Part shown: positions 37,285 to 49,925 of the stretch, piece by piece
Layout of the letters: every line of letters starts with the position of its first letter
How positions within the stretch are numbered: the first letter of the stretch is position 1
Source of the DNA: Ascaris suum
Lineage: Eukaryota; Nematoda; Chromadorea; Rhabditida; Ascarididae
Reading direction: 5' to 3'
Assembly (NCBI GenBank): GCA_013433145.1
Contig: CM024191.1
Span: 822,501-886,500 of the forward strand
DNA length: 64,000 nucleotides
Notes under the pieces: model-generated
Told to the model about the DNA's origin: nothing
The model's input: the letters and a program-made list of their open reading frames with translations, nothing else
Databases searched by the model: none
Program-made: the position numbers and the translations under genes

Positions 37285-40200
37285 CTTCAGAAGTGGGGCT
37301 AAAAATGGACTTTCACTACTTCTGTACGATCACCTTGAGGAATACCCTTGAGGGTAGCATTTTGCAAGCTTCCTTCCACGAGATTTCTACAAACCTGAAG
37401 AAATGTTTTATTTGCTTTTTTTGATAAGCGTTTTGTGAATTCCTTTTTTGAAATGAGGAATTAATGCGCTTCCCATTGAAATTGGGACATGAGTGAGAGG
37501 TAAAGCAAATTTGCATATTTCGAGAGAACACACTTAATGATTGTTCAATCAACCTCGTTGTATTACTAAGAAGCACATTTTTGTTGGAGCTAGAATTATC
37601 GTTATAGCGAATTAATTTTTAATATTCGCTTCATATATGAAAATATCTTCTATATCATTTTGCAATTCCATTTTTAATATGTATAATTATAAATAGTGTT
37701 TTGCACTCGCCAAAAGTAAATATTACTACAGTAAGTTACTTCATAGTTCGTAATTAATGAATGGAACTTCTTGAGACTACTAGAATGCGTCGCTATATGT
37801 AGCATGCTTCCAATTGTCTATAATTGACACTCCAGAAACGATCCTCTCAACATCCCGTCTAGGCAGTACGTTTCTTCTCGTTCTGAAACCACTAGGTGTA
37901 TTGGCCATCTCTATGTAATACCTCTGTAGAATGTTAAATTTATGTTCAAGTACACTTCATTTTGACTGATGTAATTGATTGACTTTGAAGTGATTGGTCA
38001 CCAAGCGACAGTCTGTTAGCAACTATGATGGACGTAATATGATCTTTGCGCTTCTAACATACTCAGTTGAGCGTATGTTTGAAGTAGCATGTTTCTTATT
38101 GCATGCTGCTGTTTTTCTAATATAGTTTTATCAATCCGGTACGAAGGCTGTTGGTGTGATAGCTCAACTGGTAGAGCGCTAGAGGAGTAATTTGAGTTTG
38201 ATGGGCTCAAGTGGAACAGATTATGCGGAAGTCGTTTATCCTACTTGCTCACGCAAATATGTCAGAAGTCTGCGTTCCATATGCTAAATGTTCTGCAATT
38301 TTCATTATGCATATTGTGCAATTTTTAGTGCGAAATAAACGGCAACTGTGTGTTCAAGCAAATATGCAAATCTACGTACTCCCAAAAACTTGGTTTCACG
38401 TCTAAGATGAGGCTTCTCATTTTCTATATTTTTTTTCTTTCCCGCTGATTTCAAATTATCATCCCGAATGCTAATGCAATAGGATCTGCTATATATTCAT
38501 AGAAGCGGTCATTTGCAATTCAACCAATGTGATTCGCAATCAGTTTGCTGCTCAACAGAGTTTATTAGTAGTTTGCTAATACTGCATCATTTTTCATCGT
38601 TCGTCGATCTTCGTTGATCATGTTGCAAATGTACCAATTTCTGAAATTTTTGCACAACAGATTAGCCATAAAAAGGAGTTTTTTTTTTGGATTATGTGCT
38701 TCATCTAACACATTTTCCGTCCCCCATCTATATAGTAAACGTTGGTGCTACCAACTTCAGCTTCTTTTTTTTTTTTTCAAAATCTTATTGCTCATTTTTC
38801 CATGTTTCAGAAGTTGCCGCTTTGTCATTTAAAAAATCGCATCAAATTATTTCTTAGGGGGAAAAATTCTGAGGAAACTACAGACAGAAAGACTCGTTCA
38901 TTCTTAGCATTCGAAGTACTTTTTTGAAATGATTTGTTATTAAAATTTTGAAACGATAGTGGTCACTTCTGATGACTGTTTGGCTTATGTAATCTCTTTT
39001 ATTCTCGAATATATCGTTGCTCAAATTTGTTTGTTCAGTTACAAGTGTAATCCTATATGTGATGTGAAGCAAAATAAAATTGCTCGTTATGCGGTCGTCG
39101 TTACTAACATTGTGTTCATCGTTAGAATTCAAAGGGTTATTATCCTTATCCTCCTTCTAGTTTATGCTAAGGGAATAATTTCTCGTATGGCTGGTCCATA
39201 TTTGGCGCAGTAAATTTCATCGTTTGCGAACACATTTTCTTCACGCAGCATTATTAATGCGTCAGCTTTACAACTGTACGTTCGTCATGCTCTATCTGAT
39301 GTTCACGAGTGGTGAAGACTATCTCTTTATCTGAAACCAGCTCACAAAGGATTTATGAGTCCAAATGCTTATCTGTCACAGTTGAAAATAACTAACACTC
39401 GATTATTATCAACTTTCATAACCTCTGATGCCAGACAGCTGGTCGTGCGGAAAAGCTCACAGTCACAAGTGGTTGCCGACGAAGAGCGAAATTCATAGGA
39501 TGATTTTCGTAATAATTTCACACTTTCGTGGCAGCTGATTATATTGTGTGCTGCGAATTTTTGAGGTCGTTGTATGCTGGTTACCAATCAAGAAAACTGC
39601 GCTCTCTTGCTCACATATCTGGAATATTTGCTGTGATGTGGCATGCGGCCCCAAATGGATACCATATTTTGGACAAAATCCTCCACCCCCCCCCCCCTCC
39701 CTCCCCGCCCTCCCTATGCTCAAGCAGTAAGAAATTGGCCCCGATGTGTCACTTCATAACGGAACAGCGCTTGCCATTTGACTACTTCCAGTGACACGTT
39801 TTCGAAATTATAGTAACAACGTGGAGCGGTGCTTATCGCCATACAGGGGATAGTTAGGCTCGTCTACTGCAGCATGTTTTTTGCTCGAAAAATTGTTTGA
39901 TCACCTCTAAGGGGGAATATTGAATTTCTATGAACTATGATCCCATTGGCAGTTAAGTGAGATATTTGTTGTGTTAAGATATATGGTGGATTCAATCCGT
40001 ATGTTATGTAATACAATTATTTAATTAAACCAGATGAGGCAGATTACTCTGAAATGTTGCATATGAATCGAAATGGTATTTAGATGCATGAATGTATTTC
40101 TAAAAACTGTGGAGCCTAGATGGCTTCATTCGAAGGCAGATTGTTAACTCGAATATTTTAAATTGGTATGTGAAGAAACTTTATCGTCTTATTGCTATGA

Positions 40201-40430
40201 GTTCTGTAAGCTAGCTAATAAATAGCCACAATTTTCTCTCCGAAGCTCACAACTGACGCGCATACGGATTTATTTACTTACTTAGTTGTCTCTCTGTTTG
40301 TTGAGTATTTATGCGTATTCATTTGTGCATTCATTTAATTTGCTTATATAATTTCATTTCTAACAAAACCTTTATCACGAACATCACAACTATCTACATT
40401 CGTCACTCATCGCATCCAAGTAGCCTCACA
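37285..40430. other. Intergenic spacer after copy A
   Basis: Apart from a tRNA-like remnant at 38153-38222 and a C-rich tract at 39681-39714, I see nothing. The ORFs are short and not protein-like. Confidence 0.5.
38153..38222 (+). pseudogene. tRNA-like remnant or tRNA-derived SINE head
   Basis: TAGCTCAACTGGTAGAGCG contains a good RNA polymerase III A box and a D-arm (GCTC/GAGC pairing). A weak B-box-like GGCTCAAGTGG follows about 45 bases later. The anticodon stem and acceptor stem do not pair properly, so it is not a functional tRNA. Confidence 0.4.
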
Positions 40431-40439
40431 ATTTTACAG

Positions 40440-42910
40440 GTTCGAATGCATTATGTCATCTTCGTCCGCCATGTTCGCTTTCCGCCAATTTTCAACCGCG
40501 ATTTCGTGCAACTTGTGGTCGAATTTTCTCCGTCCATCAGTCCCATATTCTTCGCCCAAGAGAAATGCCTTAATTTTCTCCCTTACATAAAATCCTTCAT
40601 TTCGCTCACCTCACGGTACAGTTCCTTCATTCTGCGATTCCGGAGCGTTCTTCCTGCTATAACTCTTTCCGTCTTTCTTTGCGCACAAGCCATCGTCATC
40701 TTCGTCCCATTTGCTAGAGATGGTCGGTATGCGATCCGTATAGGATTATTGACAGAATACACTGGTCAAATAGCAGCTTTTTTACTTTTACTGCCAGCTT
40801 TCCTTGTGTTAAGTCCTTCCTTTAACAAGTTCTTGTACTGGGGTACGTCCTTCCTTCCTTGTTCTACTGCTTTTCTGACCTCTTGCTCCGTATCTCTCAC
40901 CATTGTGATGATTTGGCTGAGATAAATGAACTCTTTGATTTCTTTTACTATATTTACTTGAATAATGAGTGTACCAACAAATTTGCAGTTTTCTAATGGC
41001 CTTCGTTCTGGCTGCACTCATCTACAGTTCAGTTGCCTTCTCCTCATAGATCATTTGGTCTATGGAAGCCTTTAGCGCTATCTTCACTTGGCTTCGGTTG
41101 TTTGAAAATTGCAAAATATCATACGAGAAGCAAAGATGGGCAGTTCTTTTTCGTCGACTTATTCTCTTCTTTGTCATCGCAGTTGATCGAGCATCAGCTT
41201 CATGCATTGAATGCTCTAGAGGCAGTAGTGGAAACGCTTGTCGTATTCCTATCTGTGTGGTGACCAGCACGGTTCGTGTCGATATATGTACGGCTGTTTT
41301 GAACTGCTCATAAACCTTCTTACTATTTTGATGATCAATTGATAAAGAGAAGCAAGTTGTAGCTAATTCCTTAGAGCAATCGTTTCGACTAAATGAAGTT
41401 CTTTCTCAGAGCCGACGTATAGCAATTTGCAAAGTCGTGTTGTTGTGCATTCGTATTTATGTGTGTTTCTTCATATGTATGGCGAATAGCAGAATATTTC
41501 CGGCTGAAACACTGCTCGCTATCTTGCGTCGCACTTAACTATGGTTGAATTTTTGTTGTTAAGTGCTTGCACGTTAATTGTGAAGCGTTTGCATGTCGCT
41601 TTGCGTGCCTCAAAAACGGTAGCGTGCAATCTTGGCATGGGTCTAGATTTCGTCTATGTCCGTACTTCGCACATTTTATGCAGTAAAATAGACGGAGAAT
41701 TTTAGTATTTGCTTTCAGTTGAATTCGACATCTATCGAGCTTTCATCTAACCTCCTTGAAAAAAAAAGTGCTCAATGCTTCATTGATTTCTCTGTTGTGT
41801 TTACCAGCTTTCCATCATCCTTCATTGATTCTTTCATTTGCCATTTTTCATCAACAATTTCGCATTTCGCGCATTTCTGCTCGCCTAATGGAAACGTTTC
41901 CTTTAGCATTTGCATATTTCTGCTTTTGATATACTTCACTCTTTTCCGCATACTTCGATGTGCTCTACTTGGGCATGTCGATGTCTGCCGTCTGTCTTCA
42001 TTAACCTACCTTGTTTCGTTAGATTAATTGCTTTTTTTTATAGATTTTCTCCTACTTAAGCAACCATAGAAACTAACTCTCCACATCCCACCGAATGCTT
42101 ATGAAGCACTTTATTCATTTCGTTTGTTGTGGAATTGCTTTCCTAATAGTTTTTCACTACGAAGTCAAAGTTGCTGCTAGTTCTGAAGTGGTCGAAGATA
42201 TCAGTGCGTTTCATGAGAGTTCTGCTTACAAGCCAAAACAAAATTGCTTCGTAGTATCTGGGTTCTTTTCTGTTCACTTCCTGTCTTTCTGTTCTTGAAC
42301 GTTATGCAGATCGTCTGGGGGTATTGTTCAAGCATATGCAGCCCTACTCGTTCTCCAACGTCACCTCCAAAGCATTTTACTGAACGCTCTCCTGCCTTCC
42401 GTCTGCCAGTAGTCGAACTGAGATTTCCTGTGGTGTATGTCCATGATGCTTCGCCTCGTTGTACGGCTTCTATTAGCTCATTTAGAAGCTGACTTTCTCA
42501 TCGTCTGAGTGCCCACAGTGAGGTGCTAAACCTAATTACTTTGAGAGTGATGAGTTTCAATACTCCTGATTGAAGCGACGTAGTCCATGCGGTAAGGCAT
42601 TTAAACAGGAGCATTCTGCCGGTCCATCTTTCCTCTCTCATTCCGTCTTCTCGCTACTCCAGAGGTCGGCACTATCGTAGAAGTGAATTTGGTTGCCATT
42701 GAAGAAGAGATGGTTACCGTCGGAAAGTTCATGGCCCTTGTGCTTTTCTGAACTCCTCAGCCAGGCCGACGATATCCTTCCTGCTCGAATTTCACGCGCT
42801 GTTCTTCTACAGTACTCATCTTGCATTAAGTGCACCACCGTACCGTGCACATGTTCAATATTGAGTCCAGTGCCATGCCTTGGCCCCAAAGAGAGGGGAA
42901 ACTGCAATCT
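40440..42910 (-). mobile_element. Decayed RTE-like non-LTR retrotransposon
   Basis: Minus-strand pieces in the order expected of an RTE element, broken by stops and frameshifts. At about 40.77-40.96 kb the frame reads EIKEFIYLSQIITM then DTEQEVRKAVEQGRK, the EY.YLG..I....D...EI..R...G block after the RT catalytic core. At about 40.58-40.72 kb CAQRKTERVIAGRTLRNRR matches the QR..ERR.LGISL.DR.RN block, and KIGGKRTWRTKMT near 40.46 kb matches the C-terminal GKR.RGRP..RW motif. Segments at 41.02-41.27 kb and 42.64-42.91 kb (AREIRAGRISSAWL ... ELSDGNHLFFNGN) may be RT and endonuclease remnants. It cannot encode a working protein. It lies between the two paralogous membrane-protein genes. Confidence 0.65.
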
Positions 42911-44593
42911 CCTAATTTTCCACGACGTTCGTCAGTCAATGTGCTACAGTCTATGCAATTGCAAGGAATATTTATTCAGCAGTCACCACAAAGTTTAACG
43001 ATGGCAAGGCATCATTTATCGATGATATCGCTCATGCAGTGGGAATTAATAACTACAAATATAAATCGATCGCCCGCATATAGGTCGTCAGCACTTTCAT
43101 GTATGGATTATCTCAAGGATATGCGGAGCGTTTTCTCATGGGAAGTAGGCCTAACTGCGGAAGCAGTAAGCAGGTAAGAAGGCATTAACTATGTACAAGT
43201 TATTTAACCTAGTGTCACTGTTTTTTCGGTGTAAACTAGTGCATGGTGCGTTCTACTTTAATATCAAACAAGACGATTTTTGCTTATTTTTTAACAGCAG
43301 AGTAGACAGATAATGGTGATGAAGAGACTGAGGTGCAGTATTATCATCGCTGTTCACTATCACAGATGTATTTGACAGCTGCATTTTCCACTTGAACATA
43401 CTTGGCATTTTTCATTTTTCACCAAAATGTAATGATTGTAACAAGAAGAAGCAAAGCTGTGAGAAAAAGTTGTTGACTCAGCTGTCTTCGTCATTTTCTT
43501 GTGCTTCTTGAAGTTTGCAGATGATTGCTATCGCAGGCATCGTGTTTACCACATGGATACATCTTTTTATCGGCTTATAAAGCTTTAGACAGCATGCACT
43601 GAAAACTGCATAAGTACTGCTTGTTAACCAGTCCCTTGAGCTTATGTGACGTTTTGCTTTACAGCCTAATTGACACTGATAATCTGTATATCGCTGAAAC
43701 GGACTTATTTGTTTGTGCTATAACTGTGTAACGCTATATTTCATCGTCAAATTTTTCCAAAGTGATACTGAAATATATCCAGTGTTTGCTTCATAGCATC
43801 TGAGGACGAATCGTCCAGCTCATTGCGACAACACAAATTTGCAGTGATAAGTAATGAGTGCTCACTGATCCGTTGTTAAATGTTCATTGTTAAGTGAACT
43901 GATAAAACGTCGTCGGATGTGGTGAACGTTGCGTGTGTGATTTTAGAGCTCCGTAACCATGGCACAGCCACAGAAGCGTTGTGTGACGCTTTGCACATAA
44001 ACGCGGCCGCTGTCTGTGGAATCTCTAAAATCGCGAGCAAACATTCTTCTTCTATCTGCTACTGCTTGTTAGTGCTGTCTTATACTTCTTTCCAACAGTT
44101 TAGTCTTGATCACCGTGGAAAGCTCCTGACCAGTCTTAATCAAGGCCACGTATAAAAACACGAACGTTCAGGATCGAAGCGTACACGGTGTGATCATTTC
44201 AGCGATCATTCGCCTGATTTTCATCATTTTTGATTTTCAATTCATTTCATTCCATTCTTATGACTTTTCTTGCATATTCATCCAAATGAGATGTGTCTCG
44301 AGATTTCGTTTGCAAATTTTGTTGTGTAGCCAACCATCACGTAGAAAATTTGTTCGACACATTGTTCTAATTATAGCACAACTGGATTTTGAAACGTTAT
44401 TTCGTCGGTTACCGATGCTATTTATCTCATTTTGTTCGACGCTTTTTCGAATAATAGAGTACAGTGTAACAGTTGTTTACCTGGTCACTCATCACAGGCA
44501 ATGACTCAGGTATCTTGTAATGTAGCTGAAGGTTTGTACGTCGAGGCTTGTTTCATGTTTGCATTCTGTACGTAATCATCCAATACACTCAGA

Positions 44594-44759
<166 letters not shown>

Positions 44760-47700
44760 TGTGAGTGTGTTCGATGGTGAGTATTGAGCTTTTTCTGAAA
44801 TAGTTGTAAGGGTGTAAGGGTGGACAATGGTTACTTTTAGCCCTCCCTTATTTTAGTCCCTTGAGTTCCGTAACGACTTCCTCCTGAAGAACGACCAGGC
44901 ACTGTATAAGCCGACACCATTGAGGGGTTACGATTTTGTTTAACACCTTAGTGAAACGACATAAAACCGAGAGGGAGATCGAACAGAGGGAGAACATGCT
45001 CAGATGGCCTCTTCAATCCGGTCTGCATACGGACAGCGCGACGCTGACGATCGCCCCTCACGACCGACCACTCCTGCAGTCCGCCTGACGACGTTCCAGG
45101 TTCCAAGTACCCGATGCCGCTTCCTAGGCACTGAAATCAAACCAATAGATTGTAAACAAATGCTTTCCCCATTTACACGTTGCGAGTTTTGCCTCAAGGC
45201 GTTCACAGATAGTTTGTTGTACCATGTGATCGTCATTTTCTTGCTCTACAAGAAAGCACTTGATCTGCACTTTGCTGCTCTCCCTTACGTAGTAGTAACT
45301 GCTTACCTCACTTCCCTTCGTCTTATTTATTGTTGATTAAGCTCATCTAGGAGGTATGGAAGCAGCCTTTCTCTCTGGATGAAGTCAACATATCTTGCGT
45401 TTGCGATTCGCATTCATACGTTTAGTTCCCCTCGTTATACTGTTCTCGTTGTTCGGCGCTTTGAGAGTATGCCTTTTCCTCTTCTTGCCCCTAGATGTTA
45501 TTGGCTAATGTAAACGATGCATTCGCTTTTTGTGACCGTAAGATTTTAAACTCGGCGTGAAATGTTTTAATCCGAAATTCGTGGGAACGATGGGATCGCT
45601 GCGATCATTGAACTTCCTAATTTTTGATCTCTTTCTATGAGAAAAGGTCTTTGGATTTTTTGGTTGGTTATTTTACTTTGTTGAAGGTCAATACTCTACA
45701 CAATTCGTTTTATTGTTGATTTCAGTTCGCATGCTTGTATTCTTTGCCAGTTTTTGTGATCGATGATGGCGATATTGCGGTGAACATTCATCATCAGTAA
45801 TGTCCATTTTGCAAATCGCTCCTTCTTGGTCAAGGTTGGGTACACTACGGTTGGGTAGGTTTCTATTATTAGTGACGATCGATCAAAGCAGCTTGGGTGC
45901 AGCAGGTTAATTTTGTGCTGAAACTCTATGAAGAACTCGATAGCGGTCATTTGAGATGCTTTAATGAACAGAAAGATATGACTAAACTTTTAAAATTTAA
46001 TATTATTATATTCAATCTCTCACAGCAGTTTCGCCTCCATAGCATTTCTACGGTGAACGGTGATGATACACATCGCTATTGAACGTATCTCACAATTGAT
46101 GGCACTGATGAGGTTGAGAGGAATTTAACGATTCACTTCCTCCGAGGAAACTTCCAGTTTTTATGAAACTTCATAATATGAGCGAATTTATTCCAAAAGT
46201 GATGAACGATGCACCATATCATGCTTCTGAGCAGCAGTATACAATGGTTTTGCGTGCGGAGTGAGGTAAACGATTTGAACAGGGTCACTTCACCAACTAG
46301 AGTCGTTTTTGAGTGAAATTATGAAACATTTCATTCAAACTTTTTTGCACACTCACTCAAAAACTTTTTAGCATTCTTGGTGAAGCTTTTCACGCGAAAA
46401 AAAAAGTCCCTATACCCTCATCAGAAATTTTCAAATATGAGCGACTCTTGTATCAGCAACGTTAAATGAGAGAATATTGGTATTTTAAGGCGTTCAGCAC
46501 ATATTTTTTGTCACATAAGGCGGACAAACGAGCTGGAAATTTTGAATCGTTAGGACAAATGAAAGAGCGAAAGACTGCCGAAACTGAAACAAGCGAAGCA
46601 AGTCGAAAATATTAAATAAACGAAGCAAAAAGCAAAATTTCCACTGAATGTTTAAGTTTTCAGATGTATGAACCCTTAGCTCCTAAAAGTCTTAGAAATA
46701 TAAATCATTTAACGAAGGGTTAGTGGGCTTCTGAAATCCTCTTCAACTTCTCAAATTCAATGTTTTGACCGGTGAATTTTTTTAATAAATCGACACCTCA
46801 TCGCTCTATTGTAAGTGAGCGATCTCTGCTTCTTTGCCAGGAAAGAACACAGCCGGCTCCCCGGCTCGGCCACAGCGTCAGTAATAACAAAGCAGGAGCA
46901 CTTGGAGTAGTGCAGCGTTGTGAATTGGAAGGAAAGTTAGGTTGGTTTAAGTGGTGTCGAGGGAATGGTGGTTTGCTGTTAGTGTGCGCGTAAGTGGGGT
47001 ACACGACCTAAGCGCTTCCCATTCTCGGAATGTTTTAGTGATAGTCACACTCATAAACTATTTCTGCGCGATGGGATACTTGCGTCTGGGTCTCGTGGAC
47101 TCCTTCATAGATGCATCTTGCGACGTTTGCATTGTGGACGCTAGCGTCATAGGACGTCTTCATTAAGGGTAGTTGTGCAAGATAGTCGTCATGGAGTCTT
47201 GCGCCATGAGAAATTATACGTCTGGGCACATACATTTGCGCCATTGGGCACTTGCACTATGGTGAAAACCACTGTAGAAATTTACCTAACACCGCGTTGT
47301 AGACAGAATTGTCCCCGTAGCTACCGGTTTCAACTGAAACTATTTTCCATCAGGATGCGATGTGTTAAACATGAATGCTGTGAGCAGGAAAGACTTTATT
47401 AACGACGGCAGACGTTGAGGAATGGTAATAATATAAGCTGCCATTTGATTATTTCCTTATTGAAGCATGAAAAAGTCGGACGGATCAAATGTGCGTGTAG
47501 TGGGTTGCAAGCGTACAATAGGAGGAGGAGGGAAGTCGGTAAGGTGGGCAGAAGAGCTTAACTGCCTGTGAAAATTTTGGAAGTTAGAAGAGATGTTGCG
47601 AACTAACTGCAAAAAATCGCGAAAAAAAATGCGAATTCACTCAGTACAAACCCTATTCTCTCTCAGGCTCCATCCCTCCTTTGCAACTAACGACTCTTGC

Positions 47701-48343
47701 ACAAGCGCTGTATGCTTCTCAGGCAAAGATGAATGTAACCGGCTTGCCTGCTCGTCCAGAATGCAGCAAATCACATTAACATGAGTGACTATTACAGTTC
47801 GAGGGTTAGCAATTTGCAGTGGAAGTTGGATTGTTTTGAGTGAGATAGAAAGGAATGTGCGATGCACGGCAAGTTTATAGATCAAAGCGTTGGGATGGGT
47901 CGGATTGTTGGACTTGTAATTGTTGCTAATTGAGGGCATGGTAGAGATTGCGCTTGCGCGTTTTTCAGTGGTATAGGGAGTGATAATTGTTGGTTCTACT
48001 TGATTTTCAATGTTTTCCTCATTGACTGAAACCTAAATTATCATATAAACGCGCTAATTCAAGCATTTCGCGTTTGCGGAGCGTCGTAATGATGTCAACT
48101 GTGTTGCAAACGCCTCCTGCGCCGTGTCACTATCGAATGAACTACCGTAATGCTTGGAGTATTTCCTGGACTTTTTATTATTTATTCGCTTGTTTCTGTT
48201 CTGTATAAAAGTGCACCATCGTTACAGCTCGCTTGCTGCGATTATCCTAATTAGAAGAGTGTTAAAGCAATGGTGATGGAATTCGGCGGATATGTTTCAC
48301 ACGATTGGTTATCTCATAAGTCGATTTTGTTGCAGTTGATCAC

Positions 48344-48564
48344 CTCAGAAGAAGTGATTCGATATTTGAGAGCAACTCATCGATAGTTAAGGCTGTTAAC
48401 GATTTTGGCTGGCCAGTTGTATTCATATGCGGGGACCTGTGGTGATCCTTCAAGATGTGAGGCAATATTTCGTTATTCCTCGGAATAATAATGCTGCTGT
48501 CGTATTCATTGGGCAGAGATGCAGAAACACCTCTTCCATACACTTGCACTTGTTGCTTTTCCAT
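48344..48564 (-). CDS. Candidate first exon of an unrecognised gene
   Basis: An ATG at 48564 opens a hydrophilic frame of 73 codons (MEKQQVQVYGRGVSASLPNE ... SLTALTIDELLSNIESLL) that reaches a plausible donor, CTGAG|GTGATC, in phase 2. Composition is protein-like, but I recognise no family and could not place a following exon with confidence. Chance is a real alternative. Confidence 0.22.
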
Positions 48565-49925
48565 TTTGCTTTTTGGCAGCCGAATGTGAATGCATAAATG
48601 CGAGTGTCTGAGTGGTTTTCTCTGGGCGCTTCTCTTATAGCAAACGATGGACTAGAGCTCACATGAATCAACGACTTCTTTGCTATCGCGGCGGACTTAG
48701 TCCGACTGCACTCTTTGGAAACGTGGTCACTAAAGTAGCTTGAGACGGTTAGATTACCATCCACAGTGAGAGTTCAAATTGCATTCGATAATCCGTCTTT
48801 TTTTTGGTCTAAGCTATGGGGGATTTTTAAAGTGGAAGAGGCCAATAGATGCAGAAATGCGACATACAAAAGACCGCACAGAAATTGCGCTCAAGTTTCA
48901 CAGAAAGCTTGATGAGCTTTCGCTCACAAATAAAAAAAAACCCAAAGGAGCGCACTTGATATTGGTCGCTTTTTTGCTGACGAACAGAATTTCTAGTTGT
49001 GCATAATAAAAAAGGTTTTACCCATCGACCGATTCTGTTTTTTCGCATACTTGATTACGTCTTATGCGGTATTTTTGGATTGGGGTGTTAGAACATAGTG
49101 TCAGACTCGGAGAGACTATGACGGTCTCTAGCCTGGAAGTTTTTAAAAGCTTTTAAAATGCATTTCTATGGATAGCTCATCGATCTCATCTGAACATGGG
49201 ATAATTCTTTAACCGTGTGCGGTGTTTCCTTTCTCAGTGCTATTTCTTCCGTTGTTCGTTAGCTGCAATTGCCGTTAAATTCTATCACGTTGTATTTTCA
49301 CTATTGTATTTTCACTACTTTCTGTGTTTTTTCTCGGCAAAGAAAAGCATATTTGCATTACTGGTGCCCAGGTCTATTGTTTGCTCGCGTCCAAAGCATC
49401 ACTCGTCGTGGAATCAGAGGTTTGCGAATCTGAGGCTTAATTGAAGCTAAAGAATTGGGGCGACGAACTGGTGCATGGCATCGAGAACATCGCATTCATT
49501 TTATATTTATGGCCACCCGTGAAAGTTTTTGGCGATGAAAATGCAGGAAAAGATGTTTTTTATTTCTATTCTTCGACATCTTCAGCTCAATCGGTCTATA
49601 AGGTGCTCAGAGGAGCACTAAACTTCTTCAGCATTGGTTTTCTAATGTCAGAACTTTGCAGGTGCAGTCATTGCTCGCATTAATAGAGGACCGCGACTTC
49701 CTACCAGAAATTGAAGGGAACTTGTGACCATTTGCCATACTCTTGCATTAATATGAGCTACGGTTCTTCCATCCGACTATATAAGAGTATGACATGGAAA
49801 TAATGAATTAAAGCGGAATATCTATAATTTTTTTAATGGAATAGAGCAAAATGTATGCTCTAATCAACCTCACACCAGACTCACGTCAAGCGGGAAATAC
49901 GTTTCGGTCTTGAGATGTGGTCGCG

